This document shows positions 17,986 to 26,114 of a stretch of 53,258 nt of DNA, one piece after another. Positions within the stretch are counted from its first letter, which is position 1. Each line of letters opens with the position of its first letter. Location: the NCBI GenBank assembly GCA_013359135.1, contig JABWCN010000030.1, positions 1-53,258 on the forward strand. Direction: 5' to 3'. The stretch is from Pseudobdellovibrionaceae bacterium. GTDB lineage: Bacteria > Bdellovibrionota > Bdellovibrionia > Bdellovibrionales > Bdellovibrionaceae. Both the position numbers and the translations under genes were made by a program. Below the pieces are notes generated by a model. It ran no database searches and was not told the DNA's origin. It saw only the letters and a program-made list of their open reading frames with translations.

Positions 17986-20115
17986 TTATACAATCCACTT
18001 AATTTTTTGCTTGAATTTTTGTTCTGGGGTTATGCTTTGTGCTTCTTGAGATGCATTCTTTGGTCTTTGAGTCACAACAACCCAGTTCTGTCCCTTGTAG
18101 GAGTTATAACCTTTCGAGGAAGAATATCCCATGATAAAGGCTGGTTCATTTTTAGCTGGTGTTTTATTGGTGATACCAGAGTTGTTAGGAGAAAAATTTT
18201 GAATAAAAGACTCAGTTTTAAAAGATTTTTTTAAGATCTCTTCAGGAGTTTTGGAGGCAATAATTTGAGAACGTCTATTGATAAGATAAGTTTCACTTTT
18301 GGAATCGACGATAGTTGCCTTAATAATATCATTAAGAAAGTTACAGTTAAACCAGCTTACGATAACACCTATGATTTCATTATTTTCATTAATTATTGGA
18401 GAGCTAAACTTAATAACTGGGTTTTTGAGATGTTCTGCATACTCAATATCGGAATAATAAATTTGTCCATTAAGGGCCTCACGGAACCACTCTGTATTTT
18501 CGTAATTTTGATTCATCATAGATTGATCTATTGCTGATGCAACAACATCACCATTGACGTTTAAGATGTAAAGATCATGATAAACTTCATAAATTTTATG
18601 AATTTTCTGAAGTAGTTCAATGGCTTCTTTATCTGCAAATCGTTGTTGTTCCAAAATTTCTTTGAATTTATTAAAAGTCGACCATGCTTGAATATCGCAG
18701 TATCTTTCAAATAAATTTCTATCTACTTTGCTAGAAGTATCCTTAGCAGCATCAAGAAGGCGAATTGAAATTGATTCATCGACTACTTTACGTAAGTTAT
18801 CTGTGGCAATATTAATAGTTTCAACAAAGTTCAAACTTTTTTTAGCTAAAAGTGCTACTTCATTAGCAATGATAGAAAATCCTTCTCCATCAGATCCAGC
18901 TATTCCAGCTTGAATTGAAGCATTCACGGCAAGAAGTTTAACTTCTCTATTGTTAGCATTAATTTCATAAACTAGTTCATCAATTTCTTTCATGGTATTA
19001 ATAAGGGCTAAACCTGATTTTTCTGAGTCAATCTGAGAAGAAGCTTCTTCTGGATATACCAACGTTGTAGTGCCATCGTTATTTCTTCTACTTAGGGGTT
19101 TTGCATGTATAGGAATACTTGTGGTATTTATTGACTCGGAAATGATAGCTGACCAACCTTTTCCTCTGTAGGCGTTGTACCCTTTGGTATAACAAAATCC
19201 AACAGCTAAGGACTCACCATTTCTGGCTTTTTCTAAGGAGTAACCAACATGTTGTTTACATGAGAGTCTTCCTGCCTTGAGCCAATCGTAATGATCTTGC
19301 ATAATTTGTGATTCATGGGCAGAAGCAATAACTTTTGAGCGATTATTAATTATAACTGCATTTGTTAGTTCAGAATATTGTCCGCTTGTAATCATTTCCA
19401 AAGCAAAATCCCAGTTAAAAAAATTAGCTAAAACTCCTATGATTTCATTATCAGCAGACATTACAGGAGAGCAGTAGGCCACAGTATTGTTTTTGATTAA
19501 ATGATTAAAGTGAGCATCGGTTACAGTTACTTGTCCATCTCTAGTAGTAAGAAACCAATCTTCGTGTATTAAGTTTTGTCCAATTAAACTACGGCTTTTG
19601 GCACTAGCTATAATTTTTCCTGATTTATCTAAAAGTAAAGATTCAGAATACACCATGTAGATCATAACTAATTTTTCAAGTTGATCGCAGGCAGCAGATA
19701 TATTTTCTGAAGTTGAGCTGAGAATTGCATTTTTTATAGAATCAAAGGTGGCCCACGCTTGGACATCGCAATTTCTTTCAAAGAGATTACGATCAAGTTT
19801 ATCTATTAAATCAGCTGCTAGCTCTAGATTTCTTATAGCCACAGCATCAAGAGCTTGTGATTGAATTTTTTTAACGATAGAAGTTAGTTTTTCACTTAAA
19901 GAATTATTTTTTTGAGCTTGATTTGAAATTTGTTGAGCTACAATCGAAAAAGTCCCAGTACGGTTTTTCATTTTTGCGCCTTCGATGGCGGCACAAAGGG
20001 CAATAAAATTAGCTTTTTGGTTTATCTCTTCAAGAATTTGTAGTGATTTTTCTAGCCCACCACTAGCTTCAATTAAAATATTTGCCTGTTGATTCTCTTT
20101 GTTTATTTCGGACAC
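17986..20115 (-). CDS. Soluble chemoreceptor-like protein, tandem [MCP tip + Cache]
   Basis: 709 residues with no transmembrane segment or signal peptide. Each half begins with a methyl-accepting-chemotaxis-type hairpin tip and continues into a Cache-like sensor domain. Copy A: tip about 25-80 (ALCAAIEGAKMKNRTGTFSIVA, degenerate), sensor about 100-345. Copy B: tip about 375-430 (NASIQAGIAGSDGEGFSIIANEV, well preserved), sensor about 460-690. The halves share DRNLFER-x-CD-x-QAW, an EDWF/TEWF element, G-V-L/I-V near a Pro-containing loop, and GYN-x-Y-x-G-x-x-W near the end. Order is reversed relative to classical receptors, with the sensor after the tip. It starts at GTG 20115 behind AAGAGG and is followed by cheW. 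A cytoplasmic small-molecule sensor feeding a chemotaxis-like kinase is a reasonable inference. Confidence 0.75.
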   Translation of the reverse strand: MSEINKENQQANILIEASGGLEKSLQILEEINQKANFIALCAAIEGAKMKNRTGTFSIVAQQISNQAQKNNSLSEKLTSIVKKIQSQALDAVAIRNLELAADLIDKLDRNLFERNCDVQAWATFDSIKNAILSSTSENISAACDQLEKLVMIYMVYSESLLLDKSGKIIASAKSRSLIGQNLIHEDWFLTTRDGQVTVTDAHFNHLIKNNTVAYCSPVMSADNEIIGVLANFFNWDFALEMITSGQYSELTNAVIINNRSKVIASAHESQIMQDHYDWLKAGRLSCKQHVGYSLEKARNGESLAVGFCYTKGYNAYRGKGWSAIISESINTTSIPIHAKPLSRRNNDGTTTLVYPEEASSQIDSEKSGLALINTMKEIDELVYEINANNREVKLLAVNASIQAGIAGSDGEGFSIIANEVALLAKKSLNFVETINIATDNLRKVVDESISIRLLDAAKDTSSKVDRNLFERYCDIQAWSTFNKFKEILEQQRFADKEAIELLQKIHKIYEVYHDLYILNVNGDVVASAIDQSMMNQNYENTEWFREALNGQIYYSDIEYAEHLKNPVIKFSSPIINENNEIIGVIVSWFNCNFLNDIIKATIVDSKSETYLINRRSQIIASKTPEEILKKSFKTESFIQNFSPNNSGITNKTPAKNEPAFIMGYSSSKGYNSYKGQNWVVVTQRPKNASQEAQSITPEQKFKQKIKWIV

Positions 20116-20138
20116 AAAAGCCTCTTAATTTTTAAAAG

Positions 20139-20173
20139 TGTAGGTTTGAAAGCGCTAATCTTTCAAACCTACA
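20139..20173 (-). terminator. Terminator downstream of the ammonium transporter gene
   Basis: A perfect 14-bp inverted repeat (20139-20152 with 20160-20173, 7-base loop) lies 6 bases past the amt stop, followed on the minus strand by a T/A-rich tract (CTTTTAAAAATT). It separates amt from the chemoreceptor-like gene, although some read-through into that gene is possible. Confidence 0.75.
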
Positions 20174-20179
20174 GGTCAA

Positions 20180-21583
20180 TTATGCAACTCGTTCTTTATT
20201 CTGTTTTTTTACTTCAGGACTAAAATTTGAATTGATCTCCTCATCATGTTGAGAAGCATCAAGCCCAATGTTTTCATCAGACTCGCTGACTCTCATGCCA
20301 ACAAGTGCATTAGCTACTTTGAAGACAACAAAAGTTCCAACTAAAGAGAATGTGGCAACAGCGAGACTTCCAATTAAGTGAGCTTTTAATAAAGTGAAGT
20401 CACCGTAGATGGCACCATCGGCTCCCGCAGGATTTACTGCTTTAGAAGCAAAAATGGCGGTCATGATAGTTCCAAGAGTTCCACCAACTCCATGACAGCC
20501 AATGACATCAAGAGAGTCATCAAGATGAAATTTTTCTTTAATTAAAGAAATAGCTAAGTTGCAAATAACTCCAGCTGAAATACCAATGATCAAAGCTGAA
20601 CTGAAAGTAACGAAACCTGCAGCTGGGGTAATAGCAACAAGACCTGCAACAGCACCAACACCAGCACCCATAGCGCTTGGTTTTCCTCGGCGAATATATT
20701 CCATTATCATCCAAGTAACCATACAAGCAGCGGAAGCAAAGAAAGTTGTAGCAAAGGCATGAGCTGCTAAACCATTGGCACCAAGGGCCGAGCCTGCATT
20801 AAAACCAAACCAACCAAACCACAGAAGAGCAGTCCCAAGCAAAACCATTCCAACATCATAAGGTTTCATAGTTACTTTTTCGAAATCTTTTCGTTTTCCA
20901 AGAAGAATAACTGCCATGATTGCAGAAAAACCAGCTGTCATGTGGACAACCATTCCTCCGGCAAAGTCAATACCTCCAAGAGTTCTGATAAAGCCTCCAA
21001 CTCCCCAGACCCAGTGAGCTACTGGTGAATATACAATAAGTGACCACAAGCCAGTAAATACAAGTAACCCAGTAAATTTGACTCTTTCTGCGATAGCCCC
21101 TGTAATTAAAATTGGTGTGATTACTGCGAACATACATTGAAACAACATGAAAAGAACATGCGGAATTGTTGATGAGTAATCAGCAAAAGGTTCTTGTCCA
21201 ACTCCATTTAGAAATGTGTAATCAAAACTTCCTAAGAAACCAAAGCCTTTGGTTCCAAATGCTAAAGTATAGCCACAGACTAACCAAAGAATGCCCACTA
21301 CTCCGAGTGCCGCAAAATTTTGAAAAAGTGTTGAAACAACATTCTTTGTTCGAGTCATTCCTGCATAAAAGAAAGCTAAACCTGGTGTCATGAGCATCAC
21401 AAGAGCTGTGGATATAAGAACCCAAGCCGTATCTCCTGTATCAATTTTAGCTGTCGCAGTCACCGTGTTTGCTAGTGCTGTCGTTGCAGTGTTTGTTGCT
21501 GAGTTCGTAATCTCCTCTGCAAAAACTGAAAGTGGAGCGAGTGCTGCCATGGCAGGTAAAGCTCTCCAAAATTTATTTTTCAT
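20180..21583 (-). CDS. amt: Ammonium transporter (Amt family)
   Basis: An inner-membrane channel for NH4+/NH3. It has an N-terminal signal peptide (about 1-22), a low-complexity Ala/Thr linker (about 25-48), then 11 predicted helices. The pore twin histidines are His214 (GGMVVHMTAGFSA) and His364 (DVIGCHGVGGT). Family signatures GAIAERVKF (about 162-170) and FGWFGFNAGSA (about 256-266) are present. The C-terminal cytoplasmic tail ends in a charged segment. The 467-residue length is normal. No glnK/glnB PII gene is adjacent, unlike the common glnK-amtB arrangement. A GGAGG ribosome site lies just before the start. Confidence 0.95.
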   Translation of the reverse strand: MKNKFWRALPAMAALAPLSVFAEEITNSATNTATTALANTVTATAKIDTGDTAWVLISTALVMLMTPGLAFFYAGMTRTKNVVSTLFQNFAALGVVGILWLVCGYTLAFGTKGFGFLGSFDYTFLNGVGQEPFADYSSTIPHVLFMLFQCMFAVITPILITGAIAERVKFTGLLVFTGLWSLIVYSPVAHWVWGVGGFIRTLGGIDFAGGMVVHMTAGFSAIMAVILLGKRKDFEKVTMKPYDVGMVLLGTALLWFGWFGFNAGSALGANGLAAHAFATTFFASAACMVTWMIMEYIRRGKPSAMGAGVGAVAGLVAITPAAGFVTFSSALIIGISAGVICNLAISLIKEKFHLDDSLDVIGCHGVGGTLGTIMTAIFASKAVNPAGADGAIYGDFTLLKAHLIGSLAVATFSLVGTFVVFKVANALVGMRVSESDENIGLDASQHDEEINSNFSPEVKKQNKERVA

Positions 21584-21634
21584 TTTTTCCTCCGTTAATG
21601 GTGTTAAAATTCCTTAATCAATTCGGACATTTTT

Positions 21635-21659
21635 CTTACAAGTTTAGTTAAATTGTAAG
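21635..21659. promoter_or_regulatory. Inverted repeat upstream of amt (candidate operator)
   Basis: CTTACAA and TTGTAAG form a perfect 7-bp inverted repeat with 11 bases between arms, about 50 bases upstream of the amt start and 150 bases upstream of the divergent histidine kinase gene. The spacing suits a dimeric regulator or an mRNA leader hairpin; no cognate protein is known. No sigma54-type GG-N10-GC promoter was found in this 223-base gap. Confidence 0.3.
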
Positions 21660-21806
21660 ATTTCACCAAGAGAAGAAAATTAAGACTCGACGGAAGTAAT
21701 ATATAAAATTTGTTGATTTAGTAAAAAGCTATAAATTCTCAAAACTTAATCAAGCCAGTGGTTTTGAATTGTTTGTAAGAGTTTTTTCCAATACGATAAC
21801 TAAGAT

Positions 21807-23498
21807 ATGCTTTATTTTTTTAAAAAACTTATTGGCTCTAATTTTAAAAATTTCGGCTACTTTTTGTTAGTCGGCTTGCTGGGTGTTGTTGCTGTAAACT
21901 ATCTTATTTTTTCAATTTCCAATCGCGTGGTAGAAAGCAAAGAAAATCAGTTTTATTTGTATTCTCTGAATGTGATGAACTCGATCAAGGCCCAGTTTTT
22001 TGAAAGACAAGCGGATGTAAGCGCCTTCACTCTAAATCCGGATCTAAAAAAAGCTTTGATAGAAAAAAGAAAATCTCAAATTAGCGCTGCAAAGCAGGCT
22101 TTAATTCAATATGAAAAACTATACCAGGTATATAAATATATTTTACTTGTGGATTTGAATGGTGACGTTGTAGCAAACAGTACTGAATCTGTTTTTTATA
22201 GTAATGCAGTGAGACTAGAAGTAAAAAACATGATTTCACTTTTTTACAAGACAGAAACAGAGAAGGAGGGGCATTCAACCTCATCAAGTTTTTTCAGTAA
22301 TTTTATTAAACTTGTTCCTACAAATACTAACTCTGAAGTAAAACTCTTACAGTTTTTTGTAGATGGAGTAAGAAATTTTGATGGAAAAATAGTTGGTTTT
22401 GTAATTACCATAGCAGATGAACTTTACCTAAAACGAGAGTTAGATCTTTCTTATGAGTTTTTTAAGAAATTATCTTTAGAAAAAATTGAGATGTTTCTAG
22501 TCGATGAAAGTCAGCAAGTTTTTTCTTCTTTTTGTGATGAGACATTTAAGTTAAATTGTGAAGTTAACAGTAACATTTTTAATGGAAGTAAAAATATCTT
22601 TTATGATGCTAATAATATTTACTCGAAAATTAAATTTAGTGACACAAGGCTAAAAAGAGCTCCAATCTGGACTTTCTTTTTAAAGTTTAATAAAGTAAAT
22701 TACTTTAATTCGGAGGAAAAAGTAAAAACGTTGTCTCTCTTACTTGGAAATTCTGCATTGTTAGTAATAATTTTATTTTTAGTTTATTTGTTTGTACAAA
22801 GAATTAATTTTCAATCAATGGTAGCAAAAAAAATGATGGAAGCACAAGAGAATGAACGACAAAGAATTGCCAGAGAAATTCATGATGAGTTAGGGCAAAC
22901 CCTAACTGCAATGAAATTTCATTTGCAAGGAAAAAGCGATGAAGATCCACAAAAGCTAATTAGAAAAATGAATGATGTTAAAGAAATGATTGATTACACA
23001 AATGATACAGTACGAAGGATATCTCATGAATTACACCCTACAATGATTCAAAATTTGGGAATTATTGATTCTATGGAGTGGAAATTGAAAGAAACTGAGA
23101 AGTCCTTAGATAAAAAATTTGATTTTATATATTCAGATAAAAGTTTGGTTGAAAAACTTAGTCTAGATTTTAAAGCTCATCTTTTTAGAATTTTTCAAGA
23201 GTCTATGAACAATTTTATTAAACATTCAGGAGGAAGTTTTGTTCATGTTGAGCTAAAAGTAGATAGAAATCTATTAACTTTTTTATTTGAAGATAATGGA
23301 AACTTACAAAATTTGAATAAAATTAAATTAAGCAATGGAATAGGAATAACTTCGATTACAGAAAGAGCTAGGCTTTGCCAAGGTATAGTCAATTTTAAAA
23401 AGAGTGCTTTGGGGGGATTACAGATTGTTTTTGAAGTGAATATCAATAATCATTTTAAGAGTCAGGAAGAAAAAAATGAAGAATATATTGTTAGTTGA
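21807..23498 (+). CDS. Membrane sensor histidine kinase (NarX/DesK type, HisKA_3)
   Basis: 563 residues. TM1 is at about 17-36, a periplasmic sensor at about 40-305 and TM2 at about 310-331, followed by a dimerisation/phosphoacceptor helix with His359 in R-E-I-H-D-E-L-G-Q. The ATPase domain (about 445-550) carries HLFRIFQESMNNFIKHS, a DNG box near 496 and NGIGITSI. The REIHDELGQ class partners with LuxR-type regulators. One follows immediately with a 23-base overlap, so this is a co-translated pair. The sensor start FFERQADVSAFTLNP and KYILLVDLNGDVVANS resemble the Cache domains of the chemoreceptor-like protein 1.7 kb away, so a similar ligand class is possible. Confidence 0.93.
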   Translation: MLYFFKKLIGSNFKNFGYFLLVGLLGVVAVNYLIFSISNRVVESKENQFYLYSLNVMNSIKAQFFERQADVSAFTLNPDLKKALIEKRKSQISAAKQALIQYEKLYQVYKYILLVDLNGDVVANSTESVFYSNAVRLEVKNMISLFYKTETEKEGHSTSSSFFSNFIKLVPTNTNSEVKLLQFFVDGVRNFDGKIVGFVITIADELYLKRELDLSYEFFKKLSLEKIEMFLVDESQQVFSSFCDETFKLNCEVNSNIFNGSKNIFYDANNIYSKIKFSDTRLKRAPIWTFFLKFNKVNYFNSEEKVKTLSLLLGNSALLVIILFLVYLFVQRINFQSMVAKKMMEAQENERQRIAREIHDELGQTLTAMKFHLQGKSDEDPQKLIRKMNDVKEMIDYTNDTVRRISHELHPTMIQNLGIIDSMEWKLKETEKSLDKKFDFIYSDKSLVEKLSLDFKAHLFRIFQESMNNFIKHSGGSFVHVELKVDRNLLTFLFEDNGNLQNLNKIKLSNGIGITSITERARLCQGIVNFKKSALGGLQIVFEVNINNHFKSQEEKNEEYIVS

Positions 23499-24117
23499 TG
23501 ATCATCCATTTATGAGAAGAGGTATTAGAACTGTTTTTGCTGAAAGCACCGACTATAAGATAGCGGCAGAAGCAGCTATGGTATCAGAGGCATTAGAACT
23601 TCTATCTAAGCAAGAATTTGATATTGCTATTGTTGATGTTTCACTTCCTGATGGTTCAGGGTTAAGTCTGCTTAAGTATCTGGTTCAGCAAAAGCCACAT
23701 ATTAGAACTATAATATTAACTATGCATAAGGAAGATCCCTACCTAGCTAAGGCTGTTCAATTAGGTGCTAGTGCTTATCTCGTTAAAGATATGGCTCCAG
23801 AATTACTTTTAGAAACCATAGAAAAAGTAGTTAAAGGTGAAAAAGTTTTTCATGTTTCAACAAAAGTTGCAACAGTAGTTAATGAAAGTGTTATCATGCC
23901 CAAAGGATCAAAACTTTCTGAGCGTGAAAAGGCAGTTTTAGAACTTTTACATCAAGGTAAAACGTTGACGCAGATTGCGGATCTTCTTGAATTGAATGTT
24001 AAAACAGTCTTCACTTATCGTATTCGAATACTAAATAAGTTAGGGCTAAAGAATAATGAGGAGCTAATGCAAAAACTTAGAGGTAACGAGCCAGAGATTA
24101 TTAAACTCCTAATTTAA
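23476..24117 (+). CDS. NarL/FixJ-type response regulator
   Basis: 213 residues: an N-terminal receiver (1-120) with acidic pair Asp8-Asp9, phosphoacceptor Asp54 in AIVDVSLPDGSG, a Thr in ILTMH near 80 and the conserved Lys in AYLVKD near 105. The C-terminal LuxR-type helix-turn-helix (about 145-205) has LSEREKAVLELLHQGKT and the recognition region LNVKTVFTYRIRIL. It should bind DNA when phosphorylated by the overlapping kinase. Targets are unknown; the divergent amt promoter region is a nearby candidate. AGGAAG precedes the ATG inside the kinase frame. Confidence 0.95.
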   Translation: MKNILLVDDHPFMRRGIRTVFAESTDYKIAAEAAMVSEALELLSKQEFDIAIVDVSLPDGSGLSLLKYLVQQKPHIRTIILTMHKEDPYLAKAVQLGASAYLVKDMAPELLLETIEKVVKGEKVFHVSTKVATVVNESVIMPKGSKLSEREKAVLELLHQGKTLTQIADLLELNVKTVFTYRIRILNKLGLKNNEELMQKLRGNEPEIIKLLI

Positions 24118-24135
24118 ATTAGACCAGCGATAACA

Positions 24136-24172
24136 AAGCGTAGTGGCTAAATTGAAATTGAGCCACACGCTT
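24136..24172. terminator. Hairpin between convergent genes (weak terminator)
   Basis: AAGCG-TAGTGGCT (24136-24148) pairs with AGCCACACGCTT (24161-24172) with one bulged base. It reaches into the stop codon of the minus-strand gene and lacks a good T-run on either side, so termination is uncertain. Confidence 0.4.
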
Positions 24173-24731
24173 AATTCGGGTTTAGAAATTTTTCTGTTGC
24201 TGGTAGATATTTTGTTTTTTGTTTATAAATGTAGTAAAAATTCTTATAGGAATCAGTTGTTCTTAATTGTGTTAACTTCATTTTAATAATTTTTTTTTGA
24301 TCGCTAGTTAAATTTGGAAAAATGATGCTTTCCAAGTTAATGAATTCAAAATTATTAGGTCTTCCAAGACTGTTCCAAAGTTTTTGTTCACTTTCAATCA
24401 GTGATTTTTCTTTCAAATTGACTTTGAGTTTACGGTTTTGATTTTTCCATGCTGTTGACCAAAACGTGAGGCCTGCATTTCTCACAAAATCTTTATATAA
24501 GTATCCTGGTCCACCAGATAGGTTCATACACCAAAGAAGTCTTTCGTCGGCGTATTTTTTTTCCCGGTAGCTACCACCGGCCCAATATAAAAAATCATGT
24601 TCATAGCAACAGTGCCCCCAATTCCCATTTGGCGAGTTCGTACACCCATCACTTGAAAATTCATTTAAAAATTCGCTGCTAAAACAATTAATTTGAAACA
24701 TGATAAATATTATTAGTATTTGAGATCTCAT
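24171..24731 (-). CDS. Exported phospholipase A2-like protein
   Basis: 186 residues. After an N-terminal hydrophobic export signal there is DGCTNSPNGNWGHCCYEHD (residues 28-46), ending in the C-C-x-x-H-D active-site motif (Cys41, Cys42, His45, Asp46) of secreted phospholipase A2. YWAGGSYREKKYADERLLWC follows, as in bacterial PLA2-like proteins, with Cys68 available for a disulphide. These enzymes hydrolyse the sn-2 acyl bond of glycerophospholipids using Ca2+. The signal contains F-Q-I-N-C (Cys16), so it might be a lipoprotein rather than freely secreted. About 100 C-terminal residues are unassigned. It diverges from a TetR regulator across a 204-base gap, which suggests but does not show regulation by that protein. 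Confidence 0.72.
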   Translation of the reverse strand: MRSQILIIFIMFQINCFSSEFLNEFSSDGCTNSPNGNWGHCCYEHDFLYWAGGSYREKKYADERLLWCMNLSGGPGYLYKDFVRNAGLTFWSTAWKNQNRKLKVNLKEKSLIESEQKLWNSLGRPNNFEFINLESIIFPNLTSDQKKIIKMKLTQLRTTDSYKNFYYIYKQKTKYLPATEKFLNPN

Positions 24732-24935
24732 TGATTCCCCCGTAAAGTGACAGGATTTTAATGAGGTTTTATTGTTTTAAAAACTCGCGATGGTAAATAA
24801 TTCATAGTAAGTTTATGTCATTGATTTTTATGTGTTTTTTTTACTTCGTAGAGAAGTAGCTAAAATGTAGAAAACTTTTACTCATTACTAATTAACTTGC
24901 TGAAATTTTTAATGAAGTAAAATAGGATTAAAAAT

Positions 24936-25562
24936 GTGAAAAAAATTAAAAACAGTATCGTGTCTGTAAAACAAAAAAAAAGTAGTTCTTCTCCAATTAA
25001 AAATTGGATTCTTGAGTCGGCACGTATTTGTTATGACACATTGGGATTCGATAAAACCACAACCAATAAAATAGCTATTAAAGCTGGAGTTAGTATTGGA
25101 TCTCTTTATCAATATTTTCCTAATAAAGAAGCTATTTTTTGTAAACTTACTGATAAATTTATTCATGATAACGAATATTTTTTACTTGAGTTAATTTCTA
25201 CTCAAGCACACCAGCCACTTTCTCTATTAGTTGAAAATGTTGTTTCATTAGCTATTGATCATTTTGTTGAAAGAAAAATTTTTTTAAAATTAGTGCTTAC
25301 GAAAATGTTTGAAATAGGCTTCTCTGAACTTGTTTTTAATCAAAGGAAACAACTGGCTTCAAAGATCTTAATTGCTCTTCAGAATTATTATCCTGGACAT
25401 TTTAAGAGTTTAAACAACAAAGAGCTAGAGTTGGCATATGGATTTAATGCTCAAATGGGTGCTCTTACTGTGTTTCTTACTAGTGAGTTTAATGAAGAGC
25501 ATTTTAAAACTCTAAAAAAAAATCAAATAAATTATTTTAAAACAATTCTTGAGGTCGATTAG
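24936..25562 (+). CDS. TetR/AcrR-family transcriptional regulator
   Basis: 208 residues. The N-terminal DNA-binding domain (about 22-75) has the classic TetR pattern ILESARICYDTLGFDKTTTNKIAIKAG-V-S-IGSLYQYFPNKEAIF. The remainder is an all-helical ligand-binding and dimerisation domain that cannot be assigned a ligand. GTG 24936 is chosen as start because AGGATT lies 8 bases upstream and the overlapping ATG (24934) meets a stop at once. It is divergent from the phospholipase A2-like gene and is terminated by the hairpin at 25576-25600. A repressor role is likely. Confidence 0.92.
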   Translation: MKKIKNSIVSVKQKKSSSSPIKNWILESARICYDTLGFDKTTTNKIAIKAGVSIGSLYQYFPNKEAIFCKLTDKFIHDNEYFLLELISTQAHQPLSLLVENVVSLAIDHFVERKIFLKLVLTKMFEIGFSELVFNQRKQLASKILIALQNYYPGHFKSLNNKELELAYGFNAQMGALTVFLTSEFNEEHFKTLKKNQINYFKTILEVD

Positions 25563-25575
25563 TTAAATACAATTA

Positions 25576-25600
25576 TGGCCCTTTGTAAAACAAAGGGCCA
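25576..25600. terminator. Terminator between tetR-type gene and convergent gene
   Basis: TGGCCCTTTGT (25576-25586) pairs perfectly with ACAAAGGGCCA (25590-25600) around a 3-base loop, followed on the plus strand by a short T-rich tract (TTCTTTTT). It serves the TetR gene and possibly the minus-strand gene as well. Confidence 0.8.
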
Positions 25601-25627
25601 GTAGTTCTTTTTAAGTAGTAACAAAGC

Positions 25628-26095
25628 CTATAAGGAAACTACTTTTTTTGTAGATTTAGTGCTTTTCTTTCTGGAGATCACTTGTTTAGGACTTTTCTTC
25701 TTAGTGCTCGTTTTAACTTTTTTGTTAGTAGTGTTAACGTTTTTAAACCACTGTTTTTCTAATTTATCTTTTTTAGCTAAAGCTGTTTTTTTGTAGGATT
25801 TGATGTTTTTCTCAACTTTTAATGCTGAAGTTTTAATTTGTTTAACAGCTTTAGATAATTCTTTATCTAGTTGTTTTTGAGTTAAAGTTATTTGCTTCAT
25901 CATAGATTTATACTTAGACTCAGCAGATTTAACCTTTTTATTTTTTTCTGTGTTTATATAAGATTTTATTTGGTTACCTTTGTGAGTGAGTTCTTGATTT
26001 AGTTTTTCTAGTTCTGCGGCTAACTTTTTGGCATTGGCATTGTTTTCAAGTTCATTAGAGATTTTATTTTTTAAATTTAGTAGCCAATTTTCCAT
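25628..26095 (-). CDS. Lysine-rich coiled-coil protein, histone-H1-like tail
   Basis: 155 residues, very rich in lysine, not assignable to a named family with confidence. Residues 1-115 are predicted to be long amphipathic helices or coiled coil (KLAAELEKLNQEL, KQLDKELSKAVKQIK). The last 40 residues are a disordered Lys/Ser/Thr tail (TSTKKKSPKQVISRKK and so on) resembling histone-H1-like or AlgP-type tails. No signal peptide is seen. A nucleoid- or nucleic-acid-binding role is plausible from charge alone. It is 19 bases downstream of the tldE-like gene in the same direction and may share its transcript. Confidence 0.6.
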   Translation of the reverse strand: MENWLLNLKNKISNELENNANAKKLAAELEKLNQELTHKGNQIKSYINTEKNKKVKSAESKYKSMMKQITLTQKQLDKELSKAVKQIKTSALKVEKNIKSYKKTALAKKDKLEKQWFKNVNTTNKKVKTSTKKKSPKQVISRKKSTKSTKKVVSL

Positions 26096-26114
26096 AAAAA
26101 TCCTTTGTTTAAGA

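Noticed and set aside
20100-20180. Chemoreceptor gene as part of the amt transcript
   Set aside because: A 14-bp terminator-like hairpin lies between them, so cotranscription is unlikely though read-through cannot be excluded.
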